Of a DNA stretch of 64,000 nt, positions 1-8,013 are shown piece by piece. The stretch's first letter is position 1. Each line of letters begins with the position of its first letter. Both the position numbers and the translations under genes were made by a program. Source of the stretch: Bifidobacterium boum (GTDB lineage: Bacteria > Actinomycetota > Actinomycetes > Actinomycetales > Bifidobacteriaceae); assembly GCF_000741535.1 (NCBI RefSeq), contig NZ_JGYQ01000016.1:186001-250000 (forward strand), in the 5' to 3' direction. A model generated the notes under the pieces. That model did not search any database. It was given only the letters and a program-made list of their open reading frames with translations, and had not been told where the DNA came from.

Positions 1-753
1 CCAAGTACCAGCATGATGTTTACCATCATATTCAACAGCGATTTTCGCTTGAGGATATGCAAGATCAAGGAAAAAACGCCGTTTGGCCGTACCGCTTGCA
101 GTTGCGGCATCGGGAACCTCGACGGCAGGATTGACTTGAGGTGCGGGAAGTCCATGCGACATCAATATCAAACGCAATTCGCTTTCGCGGAACGAATCCG
201 TGTTCTCACGCATGAGTGTCATCGCACGGCGGCAATCCGCGGTTCCGCGCGGCATCCGACGACGCTCAGCTCGAATAGCTTCATGCGTCTCGTGGCACAA
301 ATCACGCAACTCACGAAGTGCCATCCATCGTTGAGCCGCATCCCTCCGCATCAGAGCGTCACCAAGCAGCACCAGAGTCCGCAGTCCCGACTTCCGCGCA
401 TACATCAGCCATGTGATGTCAGGCGCTACGCACGTGATGTTGCCCAGCTGCATCCGCCGCATCGGATAACTCCAATACACGCATCGAACTCCCGCAATAC
501 GGCGGCGCGTTTTCTGTGAACTTGCGACGACGACCAGCTCCTCGTGATCGAGCTCACTCGGCACATCGATGCACAGCAGTTTCAGCGCAGTACTCAACGC
601 GAAAACCAATGGTGACGCGACCCGCGCCTGCAATTCACGGCAGCGGACCAGCGTCTCGGCTTGGATGCGCAGCAGTCTGACCGGGGTTGTCTCAACCCGC
701 CGGCCATTCGCCTGTTCTAAGAGTCCGGATTTGTTGCGGTATATGGTATTCAT
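1..753 (-). CDS. DUF559/AbiEi-like protein with C-terminal nuclease fold, partial at window edge
   Basis: The minus strand is open from an ATG at 753 to the window edge, giving 251 residues without a stop; the C-terminus lies outside. The protein begins MNTIYRNKSGLLEQ and is rich in Arg. The last visible residues, RRFFLDLAYPQAKIAVEYDG followed by KHHAGTW, match the DUF559/Vsr-like nuclease pattern (Asp in the first strand, then E-x-D-G and a His). Such proteins in actinobacteria usually carry an N-terminal region resembling AbiEi antitoxins. An ATG at 779 is in another frame and stops quickly, so 753 is the start. Function is unknown; a DNA-binding or nuclease role is an inference from the motif. 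Confidence 0.75.
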   Translation of the reverse strand, partial: MNTIYRNKSGLLEQANGRRVETTPVRLLRIQAETLVRCRELQARVASPLVFALSTALKLLCIDVPSELDHEELVVVASSQKTRRRIAGVRCVYWSYPMRRMQLGNITCVAPDITWLMYARKSGLRTLVLLGDALMRRDAAQRWMALRELRDLCHETHEAIRAERRRMPRGTADCRRAMTLMRENTDSFRESELRLILMSHGLPAPQVNPAVEVPDAATASGTAKRRFFLDLAYPQAKIAVEYDGKHHAGTW

Positions 754-898
754 GGGGGCGAGCCTATCGGGCTTGTCATGGTGAGACATAGCAGAAAGAG
801 AGAATGTGGTCAGAAGTTGCAGATTGATGTGACGACGGCGCACCAACGTCTGACTATCGCCTAGCAAATAGGATTATCGGCGTCAAGCTCCGTGCCAT

Positions 899-1523
899 TG
901 ATTGCGAGCGGCCACTCACATCACGGTATAGTCACCTCCTCCGCAGCCTGGCTGACGATTCAATCCACAGGCTGATTGTGAGTCATCGCTCACAACGGGG
1001 TCGCGGAATCTCAAGGTGCTCGCAAACCCTCGTGTCCTGCCGAAACGGTTGACACGGTTGCGAGTCGCAGCTCACAACCAGCGACATCATACGAAGCAAG
1101 CAATCAGGTTCATATCCAATACCTTCCATCACAGTGCGTATCCGCTCACAACCAATACCAGGATGAAGCCATCGATGGCAGATTTCGCACTCAATACCCT
1201 GACACTGTGAGTCGTTGCTCACAACCAGAATGGCGATTCAACGGCAAACGGCATGACTTACGTTCGATACCCCCAATGCTGTGAGTCGCCACTCACAATC
1301 AGGACCATGATTGAGAAGGAAGCGGCACAGTTTCACCCAATATCTCCGCCATTGTGAGCCACCACTCACAACCAGCCAGCAATCAAGCCGCAGACGGATT
1401 CGCAAACGCTTGACGCCGCATTGCTTGATGGTCATCACTCACAACCAGCAACGCAATATGTCCCCCAAACGGCCTGACGCGCGCGGATAGCCCCGACGCG
1501 GTGAGTCGCCACTCACAATCAGC
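899..1523. repeat. Nine-unit tandem array of ~74-bp degenerate hairpin repeats
   Basis: The hexamer CTCACA occurs at 915, 989, 1071, 1145, 1218, 1292, 1365, 1438 and 1512, that is, with spacings of 74, 82, 74, 73, 74, 73, 73 and 74 bp. In most units it is the right arm of a short hairpin, for example TTGTGAG-TCATCG-CTCACAA near 976 and TGTGAGT-CGCC-ACTCACA near 1280; units at 1145 and 1438 have a decayed left arm. The spacers are only weakly conserved. The period is not a multiple of three and no convincing gene crosses the region, so I read it as non-coding. Confidence 0.85.
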
Positions 1524-1905
1524 ATGAGAAAGACTAAGATCTGCAACACTGCCACAGGCGCACACACGACCGTACGCCTCATGCGCACACTCGAAAACGA
1601 AACAAACCGATACACCCCACGGGAACCGCTCGGAAAACGAAACAACCCCGACACGCCGCCATCAGCACGTGCGGCCGCACGCTCCACAGACACAATCCGC
1701 GCCCCGCCTATCCGAAAAACCGACGTCGCAACCGCTCGCGGTAACCTGCAAGCTGCAGCCGCAACCACAACGCCATCACCCAAAGCACCCTGAATGACGC
1801 GGACCACAGCCGGCGACATCATCCCGTCCGTAATATACTCAACGATGAAGCGCGCAATCACAACACAAAACCGCGCACCACAGACAGCAACGGCAGGAGA
1901 ACATC
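1524..1905. other. Intergenic region upstream of dapD, no gene seen
   Basis: The stretch is A/C-rich on the plus strand and has open frames on both strands, but none has a recognisable product or a good ribosome-binding site. It ends with the dapD leader, which includes the Shine-Dalgarno-like AGGAGA at 1897-1902. A promoter for dapD is presumably here but no clear -35/-10 pair was identified. Confidence 0.5.
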
Positions 1906-2895
1906 ATGGCAGATCAACGCACCGCATGGGGATGGGGATTGGCAAGCATTGACGCAGCCGGCACCACGCTCGACGTGTGGTACCCCAAGCTCACCATCGG
2001 ACCGGCACCATCCGAAGCGGATCGTCCAGCACACGGCTTCGACGCCCTTGTGCACAACGAGGCCGACGCACGCGGAGTACGACGCGTCCCCGTCTTCACC
2101 GTCAGCGACCTCGATGCCGCGCCTGCGGACGCCGCCGACGCCTACCTGCGTCTGCACCTGCTGAGCATGCGCTTGGCCAAGCCGAACACGCTGAACCTCG
2201 AGGGCATTTTCGGCGTGCTTGCCAACGTCGTATGGACCAATTACGGACCGTTCGCCATCGAAGATTTTGCTTTACGCAAGATGGATGTGCAGGCCGCCGC
2301 GAACAACGCGGTCAATGGGGCTCCCGCCGCCAACGTCGAGGTCATGCTCGTCGACAAGATGCCGCGTATGGTCGACTACGTGGTTCCCACGGGCGTGCGT
2401 ATCGGCAACGCCGACCGTGTGCGTCTCGGCGCCTACCTGTCCGAGGGTACGACCGTTATGCATGAGGGCTTTGTCAACTTCAACGCGGGTACACTCGGTG
2501 TCTCGATGGTCGAAGGCCGCATCTCACAGGGTGTCGTGGTCGGCAACGGCTCGGACATCGGCGGCGGCGCCTCCATCATGGGCACGCTGTCCGGCGGCGG
2601 CAAGCTGCGTAACTCGATCGGCGAGCATTCACTGCTCGGTGCGAACGCGGGCATCGGCATCTCCTTGGGCGACAACTGCGTAGTCGAGGCCGGCCTGTAC
2701 GTAACCGCCGGCACGAAGGTGACCGTGTACGACAAGGCGAAGGTCGCCGCCGGTGAACCGCTCGACGTGGTCAAAGGTTCAGATTTGAGCGGCAAAAACA
2801 ATATCCTGTTCATCCGCAACTCGGTCAGCGGCCGCATCGAGGCACGCTACCGCAAGGTCGGTATCGCGCTCAACGAGAAGCTGCACAAGAACTAA
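1906..2895 (+). CDS. dapD: 2,3,4,5-tetrahydropyridine-2,6-dicarboxylate N-succinyltransferase
   Basis: DapD transfers a succinyl group from succinyl-CoA to tetrahydrodipicolinate in the lysine/diaminopimelate branch that feeds peptidoglycan. The 329-residue length and sequence fit the actinobacterial DapD type. It has an N-terminal domain (WGWGLASI, then PVFTVSDLD), and from about residue 150 a left-handed beta-helix of hexapeptide repeats ([56 protein letters not shown]). The segment containing MVEGRIS is typical of the active-site region. AGGAGA lies 4 bases before the ATG. It stands alone and is followed by a strong stem-loop. Very secure. Confidence 0.97.
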   Translation: MADQRTAWGWGLASIDAAGTTLDVWYPKLTIGPAPSEADRPAHGFDALVHNEADARGVRRVPVFTVSDLDAAPADAADAYLRLHLLSMRLAKPNTLNLEGIFGVLANVVWTNYGPFAIEDFALRKMDVQAAANNAVNGAPAANVEVMLVDKMPRMVDYVVPTGVRIGNADRVRLGAYLSEGTTVMHEGFVNFNAGTLGVSMVEGRISQGVVVGNGSDIGGGASIMGTLSGGGKLRNSIGEHSLLGANAGIGISLGDNCVVEAGLYVTAGTKVTVYDKAKVAAGEPLDVVKGSDLSGKNNILFIRNSVSGRIEARYRKVGIALNEKLHKN

Positions 2896-2910
2896 TCACA
2901 CTCGCAAGCA

Positions 2911-2955
2911 AGCGGGGCGGGGCAAACGGCGTAACAACACGTCTCCCGCCCCGCT
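2911..2955 (+). terminator. dapD terminator stem-loop
   Basis: AGCGGGGCGGG at 2911-2921 pairs with CCCGCCCCGCT at 2945-2955, an 11-bp GC stem with a 23-base loop, directly after the dapD stop. Confidence 0.7.
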
Positions 2956-2985
2956 CACGTTTCTACCCCAAAAGGAGCCACTGAT

Positions 2986-3351
2986 ATGCATATCGTCAAT
3001 ACCGTGCTGGTGACCGCTGTCGCCCTCGAATTCGTCTACATTTTCTATCTGGAAACCATCGCGACCACATCATCATCCACGGCGCGCGTGTTCGGTATGA
3101 CCACCGAGGAGTTGTCCCGCGACTCGGTGACCACGCTGTTCCGTAACCAGGGCGTCTATAACCTGCTGATCGGCGTGCTGCTGCTGGTTGCACTCTTCGC
3201 CTACCATTCGACGGCGGCGGTCGCCTGGCTGCTGGGCATGATCATCGCGGTCGCCGCGTACGGCAGCTTCACTAGCAGCCCCTGGATCATTCTCAAGCAA
3301 GGCGGACTGGCGATCATCGCGCTGGTGCTCGTACTGGTGTTCGGACTGTAA
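2986..3351 (+). CDS. DUF1304 family small membrane protein
   Basis: A 121-residue integral membrane protein with four hydrophobic segments (roughly residues 3-22, 54-72, 74-92 and 100-120). The conserved DUF1304 signature is present: an N-terminal Glu in a helix (LEFVYIFYLET), then TLFRNQGVYN and a final WIILKQGGLAIIALVL. The biochemical function of this family is not known. AGGAGC precedes the ATG by 8 bases. It is monocistronic, between the dapD terminator and a shared bidirectional terminator. Confidence 0.85.
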   Translation: MHIVNTVLVTAVALEFVYIFYLETIATTSSSTARVFGMTTEELSRDSVTTLFRNQGVYNLLIGVLLLVALFAYHSTAAVAWLLGMIIAVAAYGSFTSSPWIILKQGGLAIIALVLVLVFGL

Positions 3352-3356
3352 GGTAC

Positions 3357-3407
3357 AGCCGTATGGCGATGGCCGCAGCCTGATCGGGGGGCCTTCGTCA
3401 TACGGCT
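3357..3407. terminator. Bidirectional stem-loop between convergent genes
   Basis: AGCCGTATG at 3357-3365 pairs with CATACGGCT at 3399-3407, with an inner GC-rich stem. It separates the DUF1304 gene from the convergent pseudogene, whose stop codon lies in the right arm. Confidence 0.6.
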
Positions 3408-4040
3408 ATCGGTCCTTGAAATACCGGAACAGCTGTGATTCGCGTATCGTCGCCCCGGCAATCAGCGCGGCAGACACTGCGCCGAACACCGCGGAGCCAG
3501 GAGAGCGGATCGCCGCGAGCCACAACGCTGCAGTATCAGACAATCCCCAACGCGCGCAATAACGCGCGCAATACACCAGTAAAATCCCGGCGGACAGCGC
3601 TCCGCCAAGAGCCGCCCAGGCGACGGTTTCCAACATGATCCCCAACAGCTGCGGGATGTTCCCAACGTCGCAATGGCAAGCAACCCGCCCCATTGCCATG
3701 CGCCTGTAAACACGCCGACGGCCATGAATACGCCGTTGCAACATATCAGGGCGACGCTGCAGGGCACCGGCCAGATAGGAACAAGCAGCATCAGCAGGAG
3801 CTGCAAGCCGACGCAATAGGCGTATCCTGCCGTGTCGCTCTGTGTGCCCACGAGTTGCGAACACGTCAGGAGTATGGCTGCGAGCGCAAGGCAAGCCAGG
3901 ATGATTCGATACCATGATGGACGGCGTGTATGCACGGTAGCGTTGGTTTGTCTGGTAGCTTTCCCGTCGATATGCTCGCTGGCATGCGATTCACCATTGT
4001 CCAATGTCGAGTCCCCTCCATCGCAACACTGCCTGGACAC
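3406..4040 (-). pseudogene. Frameshifted membrane sensor remnant (probable histidine-kinase N-terminus)
   Basis: Two overlapping minus-strand frames together form one hydrophobic protein. The first runs from about 4004 (TTG) or 4040 through RPSWYRIILACLALAAILLT to WGGLLAIATLG. The second frame picks up near 3665 with NIPQLLGIMLETVAWAALGG, LSAGILLVYCARY and ends FRYFKDR. A single-base frameshift near 3660 joins them. Five or so membrane segments are visible but no phosphoacceptor His or ATPase domain follows, so the gene is both frameshifted and truncated. Its overlap with the response-regulator remnant upstream suggests the sensor half of a two-component pair; that identity is inference. Confidence 0.6.
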
Positions 4041-4628
4041 GATTGTCGAAGTGGAGCTTGCGCATCGCGCTCTGCATATGCTTGCGAACCGTGGCGGGCG
4101 TTATCGCCAGCCGTCGGGCGATAGCGTCGTCGGTAAGCCCCTCCGCAACGAGATCCATGACCTGCAGTTCCCGATCGGACACCGTCTCGTCCCATGTCAA
4201 TCGGCTGGAGGCGATACGGAAGCCTGCCAAGTTCGCCGATTCGAATCCGTACGGGCCATACATGCCGCCATCCGCTACACAACGTAGCCCTGTGGCAATA
4301 TCGCGTTCGTCGTTCTTGTCGACGATGCCTTGGGCGCCGGCTTGCGCGGCGATATCGCCGAACGCATCGCGGCTGAATGAGGTCATGGCGAGCAGCGCCA
4401 TTGTGTCGTCGACGCGGCGTATCCGCCTGATGACGGTTTTCCCGGGAATCAGCTCCATGGACATATCGGCCATGAGGACGTCCGGAACCGCGAGCTGGCG
4501 GTCTTCGCCGCATGCCGCACGAATCGCTTGCAAGCCGTCGTCGACCGCCCACACCATCGTTGCTCAGGCACAAGATCGTGCACCAGGCTTCGCAGCGAGA
4601 TCAGGGATTGCCGGTCGTTGTCGACCAT
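3991..4628 (-). pseudogene. NarL/LuxR-type response regulator, frameshifted in the receiver domain
   Basis: From an ATG at 4628 the frame reads MVDNDRQSLISLRSLVHDLV, the normal start of a receiver domain with its acidic pocket. Near 4560 the frame shifts by one base and continues as MVWAVDDGLQAIRAACGEDR, VLMADMSMEL (phosphoacceptor Asp), the conserved Thr/Ser in MTSF and the Lys in IVDK. A complete LuxR helix-turn-helix follows: LTWDETVSDRELQVMDLVAE, DDAIARRLAITPATVRKHMQ. The 188-residue downstream frame starting at 4557 could still be translated but lacks the first receiver strand. Sequencing error is the main alternative, though the neighbour is also frameshifted. Confidence 0.7.
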
Positions 4629-4684
4629 GGCGAGCGCGAACGGGGGCCGATCACACCCGCCGCCAGCAGCGCTGAACTGTCAGC

Positions 4685-5977
4685 TCACCGCTGGTCCATG
4701 GGCACGTAGTCGCGCTTAGGCTCTCCGGTGTAGACCTGACGGGGACGGCCGATCTTAGTCATCGGATCATCCAGCATCTCGCGGTACTGCGCGATCCAGC
4801 CGGGGATGCGGCCGAGCGCGAACAGCGTGGTGAACATGGCCGGGTCGAAACCGATGGCGCGGTAAATCAGGCCAGTATAGAAGTCGACGTTCGGGTACAG
4901 GTGGCGCGAGACGAAATAGTCATCGCTCAGCGCGATCTGTTCGAGTTCAGTGGCCACGTCGAACAGGGCGCGCTCATCCTGCGGCAGCTTCGACGTAGCT
5001 TCATGTTCCATGATCTTGGTCAGGTAGGTCTTGGCGATGGCCGCACGCGGATCATACGACTTGTAGACGCGATGGCCGAGGCCGGCGATACGCTTGCCGT
5101 TGTCCTTGGACCATTCGACGAATTCCTTGACGGTCTTGCCGGAATCGCGGATGGCTTTGAGCTGACGCAGCACCGCCTCGTTCGCGCCGCCATGCAGCGG
5201 ACCGGACAGCGCGTTGATGCCGGCGGCGACCGCGGAATACAGGTTCGCATGCGCGCTGCCTGCGATACGCACTACGGAAGTTGAGCAGTTCTGCTCATGG
5301 TCGGCGTGAATAATGAGCAGCCGACCCAGCGCATGCACGTACAGCTGATCGGATTCGAACGGCTCGTACGGCACGGCGAAGCACATGCGCAGGAAATCAT
5401 CGACATAGCCGCGTGAGACATCCGGGTAGAGCATCGGCTCATCGCGACGGCGCCGGAAGATGTAGCTGACGATGGTGCGTGCCTTCGCCATGATGATTTC
5501 GGCGGCCTCGTCAAGCTGATCGGAATCGTTGACATCCGTGGTGTCCGGATAGAACGCCGCGAGCGCGTTGACGGCGGATGCGAGCACGCTCATCGGGTGT
5601 GAGGAGCGCGGGAATGACCCCATGAAGGTACGGAAATCCTCACCCACCATGGTGCGGTGGTTGATGTCGGAGCAGAACTTGTCGTATTGCTGGCGGGTGG
5701 GCAGTTCGCCATGGCGCAGCAACCACGCGACTTCAAGAAAATCGGATTGTTCGCACAGTTGCTCGATCGGGTAACCACGATACCGCAGAATCGAGTTATT
5801 GCCGTCGATGAATGTGATTTTGGATTCGCATTGTGCGGTTGTCAGGAAGCCCGGGTCGAGCGTGACCCAGCCGTCGTTGCGCAGGCTGGACACGACGATG
5901 CCGTCCGGCCCCGAGGTCGCTTTGACCAGTGGAAGGTCATACTGTTCGGAATCGACTTTCAGCTCGGCTGTCGCCAT
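4685..5977 (-). CDS. gltA: Citrate synthase (type II)
   Basis: It condenses acetyl-CoA and oxaloacetate to citrate; in an organism with an incomplete TCA cycle this mainly feeds 2-oxoglutarate and glutamate. At 430 residues it matches the bacterial hexameric class. Visible family motifs are ILRYRGYPIEQLCEQSDFLE near the N-terminus, SGPLHGGANEAVLRQL with a catalytic His, GLGHRVYKSYDPRA with the second His, and the C-terminal GRIPGWIAQYREMLDDP with RPRQVYTG. AGGGGAGC precedes the ATG. A 265-bp upstream gap should hold its promoter. The decayed regulator lies 57 bp downstream on the same strand. Confidence 0.97.
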   Translation of the reverse strand: MATAELKVDSEQYDLPLVKATSGPDGIVVSSLRNDGWVTLDPGFLTTAQCESKITFIDGNNSILRYRGYPIEQLCEQSDFLEVAWLLRHGELPTRQQYDKFCSDINHRTMVGEDFRTFMGSFPRSSHPMSVLASAVNALAAFYPDTTDVNDSDQLDEAAEIIMAKARTIVSYIFRRRRDEPMLYPDVSRGYVDDFLRMCFAVPYEPFESDQLYVHALGRLLIIHADHEQNCSTSVVRIAGSAHANLYSAVAAGINALSGPLHGGANEAVLRQLKAIRDSGKTVKEFVEWSKDNGKRIAGLGHRVYKSYDPRAAIAKTYLTKIMEHEATSKLPQDERALFDVATELEQIALSDDYFVSRHLYPNVDFYTGLIYRAIGFDPAMFTTLFALGRIPGWIAQYREMLDDPMTKIGRPRQVYTGEPKRDYVPMDQR

Positions 5978-6242
5978 CAGCTCCCCTTTCGTTTCGATAC
6001 CCGGTTGCCTGTCAGTCGCATGGCATCACATGCCGTGGATGCGACGACGGTCGCGTATACGTGTTTGGAGTGTGTTCATCATAACAGACCGCGTCACAGG
6101 CGCGATGGAAGCGTCTTGCACAATGGTCGTCTGTTGTTGTCGTGGACTGAATTACCGTAACCAAGCGATAGGGGCGGAACGAAAAACCGCCCGCCCCTGT
6201 CCGACTGTCCGATACGCACGTGGGTGCGACGCGTCGATTCGA

Positions 6243-7022
6243 TCACTCGTCGCGGGCGGTGAGAATCACCGGACCATTTTCGGTGATGGCGATGGTGTGT
6301 TCACTGTGCGCGCCACGCGAACCGTCAGCGGAACGCAGCGTCCAGCCGTCCTTCGGATCCTGGTAGATTTCATCCGTGGTCTTCATGAACCACGGTTCAA
6401 TTGCGATGACCAGGCCCGGACGCAGCTTATAACCATGATGCGCCTTGCCATCGTTGGCGACATGCGGATCGCCGTGCATGATATGCCCTACACCGTGGCC
6501 GCCGAACTCGAGGTTCACGGTGTAGCCCTGCTCGTGTGCGACATCGCCGATAGCGGCGGAAATATCGCCGAGACGGTTGCCCGGTTGCGCTTGGGCGATG
6601 CCGGCAGCAAGCGCGTCTTCGGTGCATTTGATCAGGCGCAGGTCCTCCGGATCCTTGTTCTTACCGACGACGAAGCTGATGGCGGAGTCTCCGACCCAGC
6701 CGTCGACGTTGATGGCGAGGTCGAGACTGACCAAATCGCCGTCTTTCAGGTCGTAGTCGTAGGGGACGCCGTGCAGTACGGCATCGTTGACGGAAATGCA
6801 GATGTAGTGTTTGAACGGGCCGGTGCCGAAGTCCGGGGCGTAATCCACGTAGCAGGATTCTGCGCCTTTGCGGCTTTCGATGCGGCGGCGGACGTAATCG
6901 TCGATGTCAAGCAGATTGGTACCGACGCCGGTGTGGGCGCGCAGTTCCTTGAGAATGCTGCCGACAAAATGGCCGGCAGGCTTCATTGCTTCGATTTCCT
7001 GAGGTGTTTTCAGTTCGATCAT
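6243..7022 (-). CDS. map: Methionine aminopeptidase, type I
   Basis: Removes the initiator Met from nascent proteins. The 259 residues show the pita-bread fold signature: ICISVNDAVLHGVPYDYDL (substrate His), DLVSLDLAINVDGWVGDSA (metal-binding Asp residues), GGHGVGHIMHGDPHV (metal His), VIAIEPWF (Glu) and a final SEHTIAIT (Glu). There is no N-terminal SH3-binding or zinc-finger extension. The upstream sequence is not a strong Shine-Dalgarno. It sits downstream of, and is separated by a terminator from, the DUF308 gene. Confidence 0.96.
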   Translation of the reverse strand: MIELKTPQEIEAMKPAGHFVGSILKELRAHTGVGTNLLDIDDYVRRRIESRKGAESCYVDYAPDFGTGPFKHYICISVNDAVLHGVPYDYDLKDGDLVSLDLAINVDGWVGDSAISFVVGKNKDPEDLRLIKCTEDALAAGIAQAQPGNRLGDISAAIGDVAHEQGYTVNLEFGGHGVGHIMHGDPHVANDGKAHHGYKLRPGLVIAIEPWFMKTTDEIYQDPKDGWTLRSADGSRGAHSEHTIAITENGPVILTARDE

Positions 7023-7085
7023 AGTTGTAACCCTACTTCGTGCGGCTTACAATGCAAGCTTTCGTGCGACAGCGCGGATAAGCGA

Positions 7086-7117
7086 CGGGCCGCTTGCCGA
7101 TTGTGGCAAGCGGCCCG
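7086..7117. terminator. Perfect 13-bp stem-loop between DUF308 gene and map
   Basis: CGGGCCGCTTGCC pairs exactly with GGCAAGCGGCCCG around a 6-base loop. It lies just downstream of the minus-strand DUF308 gene. Confidence 0.75.
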
Positions 7118-7141
7118 CATGCAGTCAACGTTCAGCGGTCT

Positions 7142-7822
7142 TCAGTGTTTACTGGGTTTACCAAAAGTGAACGCGCGCACAATCGCGCTAATGCCGAGCA
7201 CGATGAGCGTGATACCGCCGAACACCATCAAGGTGAGCGCCGACGGACCCGGCCAGAACAGAATCGCAATGCCGGCGATGATCGAGATGATGGCGTAGAA
7301 AATCGCCCATCCCTGATTCGGCAGCATCCAGGATTCCGTCAACGCCATAATGCCTTCGACAATCCAGCAGATGCCGACGGTCAGCGTGATGACGATGAGC
7401 AGCGTTTGTGCGGACAAGGCCGTGTATTTGAACATGACGATGCCGCCTACGGTGAGCAGCAGACCGACGATGATATCCAACACTCGCCACCCGGCGGGCA
7501 AACCGAGTTCAACAATGGCGCTGACGATGCGGATGACACCGGAGATGACGAAGAACACGCCCAGTGCGATGGCGGCGACGACCAAGGTCTTGCCCGGCCA
7601 AACCAGCAGCGCGATACCGAGGATGAGGGCGACGATACCGATCAGTCCGTACGCTCCGCGGATGGTGTTTTTCGCCCGCTGGGGCAGCATTTCTTCGACA
7701 AGCCGGAACGGGTTGAACGAGTAAGGGTTCTGTCCTTGCAGGTCTGGATTCTGCCCGGCGTTGGGATTCGGGTTGTTGGCATACGGGCCATAAGGATTCT
7801 GATTCATATTCTGATCAGTCAT
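7142..7822 (-). CDS. HdeD/DUF308 family membrane protein
   Basis: A 226-residue protein with a hydrophilic Asn/Pro/Gln-rich N-terminus (MTDQNMNQNPYGPYANNPNP) followed by six membrane segments in three pairs, the typical DUF308 pattern: GLIGIVALILGIALLVWPG, VAAIALGVFFVISGVIRI, then two similar pairs ending ITLIVLGISAIVRAF. In E. coli the family member HdeD supports acid resistance; the role here is unknown. An upstream in-frame ATG at 7906 gives an implausible leader, and AAAGGAG sits 6 bases before 7822, so 7822 is chosen. Confidence 0.85.
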   Translation of the reverse strand: MTDQNMNQNPYGPYANNPNPNAGQNPDLQGQNPYSFNPFRLVEEMLPQRAKNTIRGAYGLIGIVALILGIALLVWPGKTLVVAAIALGVFFVISGVIRIVSAIVELGLPAGWRVLDIIVGLLLTVGGIVMFKYTALSAQTLLIVITLTVGICWIVEGIMALTESWMLPNQGWAIFYAIISIIAGIAILFWPGPSALTLMVFGGITLIVLGISAIVRAFTFGKPSKH

Positions 7823-8013
7823 GGCTACTCCTTTCCTTACAGGTACCGAAGTTGTGCCTACACGGTGATTGTAGGCAGGGTCGATCGCGAAATGGGGGAA
7901 CAACATGCGCGATATTGTCTGGTTTTACGCACACCCGGCACCTATGCGCTGAGAGGATGCCGCCGTCGGCGCAATCCGCGGGTATTGTCACCGAATCTGG
8001 CTAGGGTGAAGTT

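Noticed and set aside
899..1523. CRISPR array
   Set aside because: Repeat cores are only about 20 bp and degenerate, spacers of about 53 bp are partly similar to one another, and no cas genes are seen.
1439..1861. A 140-residue minus-strand frame upstream of dapD
   Set aside because: No ribosome-binding site or family features; it overlaps the hairpin array and reflects GC-rich open-frame bias.
3525..3575. Tandem 12-bp repeat ACGCGCGCAATA x2
   Set aside because: Only two copies within a pseudogene; a local slippage duplication is enough to explain it.
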